64,000 nt of DNA from Fusicatenibacter_A intestinipullorum (GCA_019117495.1 DWZP01000004.1:1-64000); one strand, 5' to 3'; shown: positions 47,521 to 55,202, numbered from the stretch's first letter. Notes: generated by a model not told the origin, from the letters alone. Numbers and translations: made by a program.

Positions 47521-49431
47521 ATGAACGATTTACTTAAAAAGATTGTGGAGTGGAATGAAGCAAATGAATATCAAAAATGTGTTGATGCCATTGAAGCCAT
47601 ACAGGAAGAAGAACGCGGCTATGAACTGACCGTGCTTTTGGGAAGGGCTTACAGCAATTTGGGAGTGCTTGGCGATAATAATTCCAAAGCAAACGAAGAC
47701 GGTGTGGATATATTTTTGCTGGAAAAAGCCGTAAATATTTTTGAAAGCGTGCGCCTGCAAGGGCTGGATGACTGGTATTGGAACTGCCGTATGGCTTACG
47801 CCCTGTGGATGACATCCGGGCGCGAGCTGGAAGCGCTGGCCTATGCACGCAAATGGCAGCAGTTAAAGCCTGATGACGAAGACGCGGCAAATTTAATTAA
47901 AACTATCGAAGAATATATTGAAGAAAATTACCGTGAACCGGAAGTTTACAGTTTTGAAGAAATGCAGAGCGTTGGGGCGCATATTGAAAAATATTTCGGC
48001 AAGTACGGCCGCGTAATGCATGAATTGGCATCGCCTGATATTCACGTGGATATTTATGTTATTCCGCCAAGGGCGGAACACGAATATTATACGCTGGTAA
48101 CCTGCGGCATGGGTGCATATAAAATGGAAGTGCCTGACGAGCTGAAAAACGAACAGCTGGAACGTGCCGAGCTTTTAATTAACCTGCCGGATGATTGGCA
48201 GCTTGACGAAGAATCGCTAAAGGACGAAAAGTGGTACTGGCCCATACGCTTTTTAAAATTTATGGCGCGCAGCCCTGTTAATAACGGAATGTATTATGAT
48301 TGGGGCTCAACGCTTGAATTTGACGATATTACCAGCTTTGATGACAGTACAAAGCTGTGTTCGGCTGTTGTTTTAAGCCCCGGTGTTTTTGGTGAAGCAA
48401 GTTATGCTTGCACGCTGCCAAATGGTGATGCAGTAAATTTTTATCAGGCAATACCGCTTTATAAAGAAGAACTTGATTATAAAGTGGAAAACGGGATGGA
48501 TAAATTATTGCAAAAATGCCCGGATGAAATTTTGGAAGTCATCAATCCCAGCCGTTTAAACGCTGTTACCGATGCAGAAATATTAAATTATGATGACCGC
48601 GAAATGGACTGTGCCGCAGAGCATTTAAAACTGTTACAGGAACATAATCTTTCGGTTGATGAACTGGCAGTATACAGCCATATGGCGGCATACCTGCGCT
48701 GGTGTATAAACCATAATTTAATGGGCGACGTTTTTTTGCAGCAGCACGGTGATGCGGCTATAAATGTAAAAAACGGCAGCCTTAAGGATTTGCGTACTTT
48801 TGTGCGTGATGAACTTGGCGGCAGGCTTATGATAATTGATTACAACTATAAAGGGGTATGTTTTGCTAACTGGTACAACACCGGCAACCGCAGCATGCCT
48901 TACGCTTTTATTAAAGATTTAAAAGTATACGCAAGAGAATATTTTACAGGGAAAATGCCTTGCGCAGAAGAAGCGGCATACCTGCTTTTGCCATGGGACG
49001 AAGAATATTGCCGGACTGTTGAAAAAATTATTGAAGAACGTTTTGCCGAATGGCAAAAACTGTGCGGAGAAGAAAATGCTGTGCAGCCGTTTATTGATGA
49101 AAGCAATTTTAAAGAACTGCTGCCAGACTGGCATGGAGCACGGCATTGCCGCATAAGCAAACGGATTATAAAAGACGGCTGTGCGGTAGGCTTTTGCTGC
49201 CGGGAGGAGCCCGACAGCGACGATACAGGCTGGGACAGCGGCTGGTACTTTGAAGCTGGCGATGAAGATGAAGTTTATGCCGGTGAAGATGCAGAGTATG
49301 GCATTTACGATTTAAATACTATCTGCAATTTGTATCCGGAGCTTTTGCCTTTGTTAAACAGCCCTTATGGTACTGCTTTTGAGCGCAATAAAAGGGGCAG
49401 GCTGGTACAGATAAAGGACGAAGAGGAATAA
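47521..49431 (+). CDS. Multidomain immunity-like protein (SUFU and DUF2185/Imm33-like domains)
   Basis: A 636-residue cytoplasmic protein. Residues 1-135 look like a TPR-type helical repeat region (KCVDAIEAIQEEERGYELTV). Residues about 165-340 resemble a suppressor-of-fused (SUFU) domain, with EYYTLVTCGMGAYKM, INLPDDWQLD and MARSPVNNG. Residues about 370-540 form an unnamed helical region (HMAAYLRWCINHNLMGDVFL). The last 90 residues resemble DUF2185/Imm33 (CRISKRIIKDGCAVGFCCRE, GWDSGWYFEAGDEDEVYAG). SUFU and Imm33 are known bacterial immunity domains against polymorphic toxins. ATG 47521 follows AAAGGGGAAGG. An Imm17-like gene follows after one base. Confidence 0.75.
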   Translation: MNDLLKKIVEWNEANEYQKCVDAIEAIQEEERGYELTVLLGRAYSNLGVLGDNNSKANEDGVDIFLLEKAVNIFESVRLQGLDDWYWNCRMAYALWMTSGRELEALAYARKWQQLKPDDEDAANLIKTIEEYIEENYREPEVYSFEEMQSVGAHIEKYFGKYGRVMHELASPDIHVDIYVIPPRAEHEYYTLVTCGMGAYKMEVPDELKNEQLERAELLINLPDDWQLDEESLKDEKWYWPIRFLKFMARSPVNNGMYYDWGSTLEFDDITSFDDSTKLCSAVVLSPGVFGEASYACTLPNGDAVNFYQAIPLYKEELDYKVENGMDKLLQKCPDEILEVINPSRLNAVTDAEILNYDDREMDCAAEHLKLLQEHNLSVDELAVYSHMAAYLRWCINHNLMGDVFLQQHGDAAINVKNGSLKDLRTFVRDELGGRLMIIDYNYKGVCFANWYNTGNRSMPYAFIKDLKVYAREYFTGKMPCAEEAAYLLLPWDEEYCRTVEKIIEERFAEWQKLCGEENAVQPFIDESNFKELLPDWHGARHCRISKRIIKDGCAVGFCCREEPDSDDTGWDSGWYFEAGDEDEVYAGEDAEYGIYDLNTICNLYPELLPLLNSPYGTAFERNKRGRLVQIKDEEE

Positions 49432-49432
49432 A

Positions 49433-49654
49433 ATGGATAAGGCTTTAACGGATTTTATAACCGAATACCGTGATTACATAACACTTTTTACAGGCATTGT
49501 GCTAGCTGTTGGAGCGCTAAAAAACTGGAACTGGTTGTGTAACCCGGTCGGCAAGCCGGATGCACACCTTTTAAGCCGCAGTATGTACCGGCTTATCTTT
49601 GGCGCGCTTGGTTTAATACTTATATTTTGCGGTGCAATGATGATATTTGGATGA
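49433..49654 (+). CDS. Imm17-like small membrane immunity protein
   Basis: A 73-residue protein with two membrane helices (about residues 16-28 and 52-72). The middle reads LKNWNWLCNPVGKPDAHLLS, close to the NWxWL.NP.GKP.AH pattern I associate with the Imm17 family of polymorphic-toxin systems. It begins one base after the preceding immunity-like gene, so the two are co-translated. No toxin gene is next to it. The call depends on recall of the family pattern. Confidence 0.72.
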   Translation: MDKALTDFITEYRDYITLFTGIVLAVGALKNWNWLCNPVGKPDAHLLSRSMYRLIFGALGLILIFCGAMMIFG

Positions 49655-49681
49655 ATGGATAGATATATTTAATAAAACAGC

Positions 49682-49710
49682 TTGCAAAAAATACTACTAT
49701 ATAGTATAAT
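49682..49710 (+). promoter_or_regulatory. marR promoter with overlapping palindromic operator
   Basis: TTGCAA (49682-49687), a 17-base spacer and TATAAT (49705-49710). The perfect 12-base palindrome TACTATATAGTA (49695-49706) overlaps the spacer and the -10 element, ideal for repression by the MarR protein encoded just downstream. AGGAGG precedes the gene. Confidence 0.65.
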
Positions 49711-49730
49711 CCTATACAGGAGGAATATAA

Positions 49731-50162
49731 ATGGAAATTAAAGGCGGCAATTATGTTTCGCAGATTAAAAGGCTTAGCGACAGAATTTTAGAGCAGATTT
49801 TAGCAGAGAAAAACATTGATGCTTTTAACGGCGCGCAAGGGCGTATCTTATACGTTTTGTGGAGCAGGGACGGTATTTCTCTGCGCGAATTGGCAGATAA
49901 AACAGGCCTTGCGCCAACGACGCTTACAAGTATGGTTGACCGTATGGAGAAGGCAGGGCTTGTATGCCGTGTGCCCGATAAAAACGACCGCCGCAAAACC
50001 TTGCTGGCGCTTACCGCCAAGGCTGAAAATCTAGAGCAAGATTATAAAGCGGTATCCGATAAAATGTCCGAAATTTTTTACAAAGGCTTTTCGGATGAAG
50101 AAATCCGCACTTGCGAGGCAATGCTTGCCAGAATTTTAGACAATATGAAAAAATTAGGTTAA
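49731..50162 (+). CDS. MarR-family transcriptional regulator
   Basis: A 143-residue winged-helix regulator. The recognition region ISLRELADKTGLAPTTLTSM and the wing LVCRVPDKNDRRKTLLALTA (Asp-Arg-Arg of the MarR wing) are clear, flanked by dimerisation helices. It probably binds the palindrome in its own promoter. The next gene, 34 bases on, encodes a Cys-rich small protein likely under its control. Ligand unknown. Confidence 0.92.
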   Translation: MEIKGGNYVSQIKRLSDRILEQILAEKNIDAFNGAQGRILYVLWSRDGISLRELADKTGLAPTTLTSMVDRMEKAGLVCRVPDKNDRRKTLLALTAKAENLEQDYKAVSDKMSEIFYKGFSDEEIRTCEAMLARILDNMKKLG

Positions 50163-50196
50163 ACCTCCGATTGTTTACTGGAAAGGATGATTTATT

Positions 50197-50550
50197 ATGA
50201 CTAATGAATTAAGAACTTACCTTACTGAACAGGTAAACGCTTTAAAAAACGCACCTTCCTGCTGTGCAGAAGCCAAAGCAGTTTGCGCAGAATGGCTGGA
50301 AGCAGCCGGTACTGATAAAGAAGCAGAAATGACCAAAAAACTCATTGCCGAAGTTGAAGCAGACATTATGCCTGTTGACGGTTTAATTGCTTTTGCAGGC
50401 AGCGAAGCAGGCGTTAAAGTTTTTGGCGAGGAAATGGCTAAAAACGTACTTGCCCATGCCGAAGAAATTAAAAAGAACGGCGCAAAATTCTGCGATTGCC
50501 CGGCCTGCACTGCCTGTGCTGCCATTATCGACAAAAAAGCTGAACTGTAA
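50197..50550 (+). CDS. Small Cys-rich conserved protein of unknown function
   Basis: A 117-residue acidic helical protein with two cysteine groups: APSCCAEAKAVCAEW near residue 22 and KFCDCPACTACAAI near 100. I recall homologues in gut Firmicutes, some labelled as Hsp90-like chaperones, but no Hsp90 ATPase motif is visible, so that label is doubtful. The Cys pattern suggests metal binding or thiol redox chemistry (inference). It lies behind the MarR regulator, so it may be induced by thiol or drug stress. Good ribosome binding site (GGAAAGGATG). Confidence 0.7.
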   Translation: MTNELRTYLTEQVNALKNAPSCCAEAKAVCAEWLEAAGTDKEAEMTKKLIAEVEADIMPVDGLIAFAGSEAGVKVFGEEMAKNVLAHAEEIKKNGAKFCDCPACTACAAIIDKKAEL

Positions 50551-50570
50551 TTTAACAGCGTAAATAGTAA

Positions 50571-50610
50571 AACAGCACTCCGAAAGTAAAATTACTTTTG
50601 AAGTGCTGTT
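50571..50610. terminator. Nested-palindrome bidirectional terminator
   Basis: AACAGCACT (50571-50579) pairs with AGTGCTGTT (50602-50610); inside is AAAGTAA-AA-TTACTTT. It lies between the converging Cys-rich protein and dehydrogenase genes. The geometry matches the hairpin after metK. Confidence 0.75.
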
Positions 50611-50631
50611 TGCTTTTACGTTGGTTTATTT

Positions 50632-51585
50632 TTATTTTACGCTTTCGGCTCTTTCCAAAAAGCCACGGATAATATCGCAGGATTTGGCGAATTTTTCTTT
50701 TTCGCTTTCGTCAAGTTCTACTTCTAAAATTTGTTCAAGGCCGTTTTTGCCGATAACGCAGGGCACGCCTGCGGCAACGTCTTTTTGCCCGTATTCACCG
50801 TTAAGTGCTGTGGAGCAGGGCCAGATGAGCTTCTGGTCATGGAAAATTGCTTTTATAAGCATTACGGCAACATTGGCAATGCCAAATTCGGTACAGCCCT
50901 TGCCGTCAACTTCAATATCACCGGCGCGTTTAACCTGTTCCTGCAAATCATCAAGGTTAAGTGCGGCAAGCCTTGGGCTATTTTCCCGCATCTGCAAAAA
51001 CGGAGTGCCGTTAATAAATATGCGCGACCACACAATAAAGCTGCTGTTGCCGTGTTCGCCCATGCACATTGCCTGAATGGAGCGGCGGCTGTAACTGGTA
51101 GCGGCTGAAAGCACGCGCAGCAGGCGGTAGGTTTCCAGGCTGGTGCCGGTGCAGAAGCAGCGGTTTGTCTGCCAGTTCATCTGGCGGCGGATGTATTCAC
51201 AGATAATATCGGCAGGGTTGGAAATACTAATCATAATGCCTTTAAAATCAACCTGTTTTAAATGGCCGATTACTTCGTTTGCCATGCGGATGGTATCATC
51301 GAACATATCAAGGCGTGTTTCGCCGGGTTTGCGGCTGCGACCGAAGGCAACAACCATAATATCGGCATCGTTAAGTTCCTCGTATTCACCGGCGCGTATA
51401 ACGGCGTCATGTCCGCATAAAGCTCCGCTTACGCAGTCGTCAAGGTCCAATGCCTGTGCGGCTGCTTTTTCTTTTAAAATATCAATTAAAACAATGTCAT
51501 CGGCTTCGCCGGATTGAATGAGGCCCAGTGCTACATGAGAGCCTACATGCCCGGCACCGATAATGACAACCTTTCTTGTTTTCAT
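50632..51585 (-). CDS. Lactate/malate dehydrogenase family protein with malate-type specificity residue
   Basis: A 317-residue NAD-dependent 2-hydroxyacid dehydrogenase. The Rossmann start is VVIIGAGHVGSHVALGL; catalytic His178 lies in GEHGNSSF. Aligned by eye to Bacillus LDH, the mobile-loop residue that is Gln102 in lactate dehydrogenases is Arg85 here (SRKPGETRLD), as in malate dehydrogenases. The substrate Arg109 and Arg171 equivalents remain (Arg91, Arg154), but the Asp168 partner of His is Glu151 (LETYR) and GEHGD is GEHGN. An enzyme for oxaloacetate or another larger 2-oxoacid is therefore as likely as lactate. It is transcribed alone. Confidence 0.85.
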   Translation of the reverse strand: MKTRKVVIIGAGHVGSHVALGLIQSGEADDIVLIDILKEKAAAQALDLDDCVSGALCGHDAVIRAGEYEELNDADIMVVAFGRSRKPGETRLDMFDDTIRMANEVIGHLKQVDFKGIMISISNPADIICEYIRRQMNWQTNRCFCTGTSLETYRLLRVLSAATSYSRRSIQAMCMGEHGNSSFIVWSRIFINGTPFLQMRENSPRLAALNLDDLQEQVKRAGDIEVDGKGCTEFGIANVAVMLIKAIFHDQKLIWPCSTALNGEYGQKDVAAGVPCVIGKNGLEQILEVELDESEKEKFAKSCDIIRGFLERAESVK

Positions 51586-51630
51586 ATACTATACCTTCTT
51601 TTTACGTATTACAGCGTCAGCTGCATTTAC

Positions 51631-51659
51631 ATAATACTATAAATTTTTAAAAAGTGAAA
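51631..51659 (-). promoter_or_regulatory. Promoter for the lactate/malate dehydrogenase gene
   Basis: Minus strand: TTTCAC (51659-51654), a 17-base spacer, TATTAT (51636-51631). About 28 bases upstream of the -35 lies the palindrome at 51687-51698. Confidence 0.45.
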
Positions 51660-51686
51660 GTTAATTATTATTTTGCCAGATTCAAA

Positions 51687-51698
51687 CCGTGTACACGG
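51687..51698. promoter_or_regulatory. Perfect 12-base palindrome CCGTGTACACGG, candidate operator
   Basis: CCGTGTACACGG is self-complementary and GC-rich inside an AT-rich gap between the divergent dehydrogenase and repeat-protein genes. It could bind a dimeric regulator of either gene. The regulator is unknown. Confidence 0.4.
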
Positions 51699-51780
51699 CA
51701 CTTTATGTTTCAGATATTACAAATAATGCCAAAAACAAGCGCAGAACGAAAATTTAATTGTAAATTGTTTGTAAGCATTG

Positions 51781-51810
51781 TTGCCTGTTATTGTTTTCTT
51801 TTTGTATAAT
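51781..51810 (+). promoter_or_regulatory. Promoter for the Asp/Trp/Arg repeat protein
   Basis: TTGCCT (51781-51786), an 18-base spacer and TATAAT (51805-51810), followed by AAGGAG (51839-51844) before ATG 51851. Confidence 0.55.
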
Positions 51811-51850
51811 TATTATAGAGGGTATATTGTTTAATTTTAAGGAGTGAGGG

Positions 51851-52405
51851 ATGATGAAAAAGGTATTGTGTACATTATTGATGGCAGCATTTATCAGCCC
51901 GTTATGGGCAGCGGAAACGGAAGCTGCACCTGAACAAAAATTAATGCCTGCTATTGCTGCAGATACGGGCGGCAATGAGCTTGGCGCTGTAAACGATATT
52001 CTGCGCGCGGCAAGCGGCAAGGACAGCCCTTTTGACCATGATAATGGCAGAGGCAATGATGATAAATGGCGTCACGATAATGGACGCCGCGGCAATTACA
52101 AAAAAGACCGTGACAGATGGGAACGTGAAGAACGCCGTGACAGGCATGACGATGACCGTTGGGATGATGACGATGATGACAGGTGGGACGACGACCGCTG
52201 GGAAGACGACGATGATGACAGATGGGACGACGACCGTTGGGAAGATGACGATGACGACAGGTGGGACGACGACCGCTGGGAACACGACGATGATGACAGA
52301 TGGGACGATGACCGCTGGGAACACGACGATGACGACAGGTGGGACGACGACCGCTGGAAAGATGACGACGATGACAGATGGGATGATGACCGCTACGAAG
52401 ATTAA
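51851..52405 (+). CDS. Exported Asp/Trp/Arg tandem-repeat protein, unknown function
   Basis: A 184-residue protein. A signal peptide (MMKKVLCTLLMAAFISPLWA, cleaved after residue 20 or so) is followed by about 35 ordinary residues, a charged region (DNGRRGNYKKDRDRWEREE) and then a run of 13-residue repeats of type DRWDDDRWEDDDD to the end. Arg-Trp pairs recur at steps of five and eight residues among aspartates. The product is expected in the periplasm or outside; the clustered carboxylates suggest cation binding (inference). No family is recognised. It has its own promoter, ribosome site and terminator, so it is a real gene. ATG 51854 is an alternative start. The antisense frame at 51941-52324 is a mirror of the repeats. 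Confidence 0.82.
   Translation: MMKKVLCTLLMAAFISPLWAAETEAAPEQKLMPAIAADTGGNELGAVNDILRAASGKDSPFDHDNGRGNDDKWRHDNGRRGNYKKDRDRWEREERRDRHDDDRWDDDDDDRWDDDRWEDDDDDRWDDDRWEDDDDDRWDDDRWEHDDDDRWDDDRWEHDDDDRWDDDRWKDDDDDRWDDDRYED
52139..52405 (+). repeat. 39-base coding tandem repeats (six units plus a partial)
   Basis: Units of 39 bases start at 52139 (divergent), 52178, 52217, 52256, 52295, 52334 and 52373 (partial, to the stop). From 52178 on the units alternate: those at 52178, 52256 and 52334 begin GACAGGTGG, while those at 52217, 52295 and 52373 begin GACAGATGG. That gives a 78-base higher-order period, so the array probably grew by duplicating two-unit blocks. Confidence 0.93.
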
Positions 52406-52420
52406 TTAAAATATGAAAAG

Positions 52421-52465
52421 AAAAACTCCTGCCTAGCAGTTAAGTTTGCCAAACAGGAGTTTTAT
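52421..52465. terminator. Bidirectional terminator
   Basis: AAAAACTCCTG (52421-52431) pairs with CAGGAGTTTT from 52454, followed by ATTTT. It separates the repeat-protein gene from the converging glycerate kinase gene. Confidence 0.75.
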
Positions 52466-52471
52466 TTTGTT

Positions 52472-53602
52472 TTAGCGCATATGCTTCATAAAATACATAA
52501 TATTGTCGATTGTCAGCCGCAGATCATCTTTCGCCCTTAATTTAATCTGTTCATAGGGGAGGGCAACGCGGTTAATGCTGAAAATTCCGGTTACGCCTTC
52601 CTCATAGGCTTTTTGAATATCGCTGCCGATATCGCCGACAACGGCAATAAGCGGTACGGATGATTTTTTAGCACGGCGTGCGACGCCAATAACTACTTTG
52701 CCGCGCAGGGACTGGGTATCAATTTTGCCTTCGCCTGAAATAATAAGGTCTGCACCTTCAAGCAGGTTATTAAAATGAACAGTATCAAGCACTGTTTCTA
52801 TGCCCGGCTGTAAGGTGCTGTTAAAAAATGCCGCCATACCGCCGCCCATGCCGCCTGCTGCGCCGGAGCCCGGCAGGTTCAGCACATCTTTATCCAAATC
52901 GCGTTTAATGATTTCGGACATGTGATAAAGACCGGCATCAAGCATTTTTATACAACCTTCGTCAGCGCCCTTTTGCGGACCGAAAACTGCAGAAGCCCCA
53001 TGCGGCCCGCAGAGCGGGTTATCAATATCGCACATGGTAACAATAGGAACTTCGCGCAGAAGCGGATTAATGCCGCTTGCGTCGATAGAGGCAATATCCT
53101 TTAAGGTTTCACCGACAGGGACAAAACTTTCATTTTTGCTGTTGATAAAGCGTACGCCAAGAGCTGCTGCCGCACCGCAGCTGCCTTCGTTGGTTGCGCT
53201 GCCGCCAAGGCCTACAATAAGTTTTTTGCATTTATTGCGCAAAGCGTCTTCAATAAGCTGGCCTACGCCGTAAGTGGTGGTTTTTTCTGCACGGCGGTTT
53301 TCACCGACCAGAGGCAGCCCTGCCGCAGCTGCCATTTCAATTACAGCAGTGCCGTCAGGTAAAATTCCGTAAAAAGAATTTATTTCGCGGCCGTAAGGGT
53401 CCTGCGCTTTAACGCTTACTTTTTCGCCGCCCAGTGCTTCCAAAAAGGCGTCAACGCTTCCTTCGCCGCCGTCGGCAACCGGAATGCTTACAACTTCAGC
53501 TTCCGGATAGTGATGGTGTATGCTTTCTTCCATAATGGAGCAGATTTCCATGGAAGACATTGTGCCTTTAAAAGAATCGGGTATTAAAAGGATTTTTTTC
53601 AT
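52472..53602 (-). CDS. Glycerate kinase (GlxK/GarK type)
   Basis: A 376-residue kinase of the bacterial GarK/GlxK family that phosphorylates glycerate to 2-phosphoglycerate (3-phosphoglycerate in some). Landmarks are IPDSFKGTMSS at the start, PVADGGEGSVDAFLEALGG near residue 42, GLGGSATNEGSCGAAAALG near 130 and ISGEGKIDTQSLRGKV near 290. It is preceded by a GntP-type permease with a 15-base gap, so the two form an uptake and phosphorylation operon for glycerate or a related acid. Confidence 0.94.
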   Translation of the reverse strand: MKKILLIPDSFKGTMSSMEICSIMEESIHHHYPEAEVVSIPVADGGEGSVDAFLEALGGEKVSVKAQDPYGREINSFYGILPDGTAVIEMAAAAGLPLVGENRRAEKTTTYGVGQLIEDALRNKCKKLIVGLGGSATNEGSCGAAAALGVRFINSKNESFVPVGETLKDIASIDASGINPLLREVPIVTMCDIDNPLCGPHGASAVFGPQKGADEGCIKMLDAGLYHMSEIIKRDLDKDVLNLPGSGAAGGMGGGMAAFFNSTLQPGIETVLDTVHFNNLLEGADLIISGEGKIDTQSLRGKVVIGVARRAKKSSVPLIAVVGDIGSDIQKAYEEGVTGIFSINRVALPYEQIKLRAKDDLRLTIDNIMYFMKHMR

Positions 53603-53617
53603 AAACTACTCCTTAAA

Positions 53618-55003
53618 TCAGCAGAACAGGGACAAGAGCCAGATACCAAGCATGGAAGATACGCCAAGCACCAGAGTGCAGACGGTCTGGGTTTTGTAGC
53701 CCTGGTCAGGAGTCATTTCGCCGAAGTTGGTAACAACCCAGAAGTAAGAGTCATTTGCGTGCGATACTACCATAGCGCCTGCGCCGATTGCCATAACGGT
53801 AAGGGTGGTAAGCATCGGTGTATCAAGGCCGAGTACGCCCAGGAGCGGTGCAACAATGCCTGCGGTTGTTGTAAGGGCAACGGTGGAAGAACCCTGAGCC
53901 GTTTTAAGAATTGCAGAAAGAAGGAACGGGAAGAAAATACCGATAGTTTCCAAAATGCCTGCGTTGGCGGTAATGTACTGTACCATACCGGAAACAGCAA
54001 TAACTTTGCCGAGTACGCCGCCGGCAGCGGTTACAAACAAAATAGGGCCGGAAACTTTTAAGGTTTCATTGGTAAGTTCGTAAAATTCACCGGTTTTGCC
54101 GGAGCTGATAAGCTGGGCAACAGCGAAGATAACGCCTACTGCCAGTGCAATTACAGGTGTGCCGAGGAAAACGCATACATCTGCAAAGAAGCCGGTCCAT
54201 TTAGCCATGTTGGAAATGGAACCCAAAGCCATTAACAAAATAGGAATGATAATAGGGGCGAGGGACATGAACGCGCCCGGAATATTTTTGTGGGAAGCCA
54301 TAATTTCTTCATAAGTTTTTACAACTTCGCCATCGTTAATGTCTTCAGGAGTTTTAACTTTCGGGCCGATATATTTAACGAAAGCGTAACCAGCAATAAG
54401 CGGGAAAATGGAAACTACCATGCCCATGCCGATAACCAGCAGCAGATTATTGCCAATGCCCAAAGTATTTGCCGCAGCAATAGGGCCCGGTGTAGGGGGA
54501 ATAAATACATGGGAGATATAAAGGCCGGCGCTTAAAGCTACCGACATGCCAACGCTTGGCGCAAGAGTTCGTTTAACCAGCGCTTTGCGGATAGGGTTTA
54601 AAATTACAAAGCCGGAATCGCAGAATACAGGAATGGAAACAACCCAGCCCATAAGTTCAATGGCAAGTTCCGGGTTCTTTTTGCCAACCAGTTTAATAAT
54701 AAGGTCTGCCAGTTTAAAGGCTGCACCGGTAATTTCCAAAATGCCGCCGATAAGGGCGCCCAAAATAATAACGATACCGATACTGGTAAATGTGCCGGAG
54801 AAACCGGAGCCGATAACAGTGGCAATGCCCTGAACCGTTTTGCCGTCAACTTTGGTGTCCACCAGAGGAATACCGGCAACGAGGCCAAGAACAAGAGATA
54901 CGGTCATAATAGACAAAAACGGATGAATCTTGTACTTGGAGATAGCGACAATCATGACGATGATAGCGATAACAAACGCTATCATTAAACCTAAACCTGA
55001 CAT
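53618..55003 (-). CDS. GntP-family organic acid:H+ symporter
   Basis: A 461-residue inner-membrane transporter with 12-14 helices, of the gluconate permease (GntP) family. Examples of conserved stretches are FCDSGFVILNPIRKALVKR near residue 130, VFIPPTPGPIAAANTLG near 165, AQGSSTVALTTTAGIVAPLL near 370 and VVSHANDSYFWVV near 415. The glycerate kinase gene downstream points to glycerate rather than gluconate as substrate (inference). GGGGG precedes the ATG. Confidence 0.92.
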   Translation of the reverse strand: MSGLGLMIAFVIAIIVMIVAISKYKIHPFLSIMTVSLVLGLVAGIPLVDTKVDGKTVQGIATVIGSGFSGTFTSIGIVIILGALIGGILEITGAAFKLADLIIKLVGKKNPELAIELMGWVVSIPVFCDSGFVILNPIRKALVKRTLAPSVGMSVALSAGLYISHVFIPPTPGPIAAANTLGIGNNLLLVIGMGMVVSIFPLIAGYAFVKYIGPKVKTPEDINDGEVVKTYEEIMASHKNIPGAFMSLAPIIIPILLMALGSISNMAKWTGFFADVCVFLGTPVIALAVGVIFAVAQLISSGKTGEFYELTNETLKVSGPILFVTAAGGVLGKVIAVSGMVQYITANAGILETIGIFFPFLLSAILKTAQGSSTVALTTTAGIVAPLLGVLGLDTPMLTTLTVMAIGAGAMVVSHANDSYFWVVTNFGEMTPDQGYKTQTVCTLVLGVSSMLGIWLLSLFC

Positions 55004-55050
55004 AATAAAAATTCCCCCTTAATTTAATAGGTATTTTAAAATTCTTATAT

Positions 55051-55079
55051 AGAATACTACATTTTTAAGAAAATGTAAA
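55051..55079 (-). promoter_or_regulatory. Promoter for the permease-glycerate kinase operon
   Basis: Minus strand: TTTACA (55079-55074), a 17-base spacer and TATTCT (55056-55051). A palindrome TTAACGTTAA lies upstream at 55107-55116. Confidence 0.55.
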
Positions 55080-55106
55080 TTATTCTTAATAAAATTTAAC
55101 ATAAAG

Positions 55107-55116
55107 TTAACGTTAA
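55107..55116. promoter_or_regulatory. Palindrome TTAACGTTAA, candidate operator
   Basis: A perfect 10-base palindrome, flanked by AAAG on the left and ACTTT on the right, between the divergent permease and addB genes. Short and AT-rich, so it may be chance; it could be an activator site for the permease operon. Confidence 0.25.
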
Positions 55117-55145
55117 AACTTTAAATAGCGTATACTATTATAAGT

Positions 55146-55175
55146 TTTTGGATAAGGCAGTTTTTGTGGTAAAAT
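55146..55175 (+). promoter_or_regulatory. Possible addBA promoter
   Basis: TTTTGG (55146-55151), an 18-base spacer and TAAAAT (55170-55175), 28 bases before the addB ATG. An alternative pair is TTAACG (55107-55112) and TATACT (55131-55136), spacer 18. Confidence 0.4.
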
Positions 55176-55202
55176 ATAAGAAAAACTATCGGAGAAATAT
55201 TT

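Noticed and set aside
51941..52324. Antisense frame opposite the Asp/Trp/Arg repeats, encoding a hydrophobic Val/Ile-rich product
   Set aside because: The repeats (GAY codons) read backwards automatically give Val/Ile codons. The plus frame has the signal peptide, ribosome site and promoter.
52139..52405. CRISPR-like array of regular repeats
   Set aside because: The 39-base units follow each other without spacers and stay in frame, and no cas genes are near. They are coding tandem repeats.
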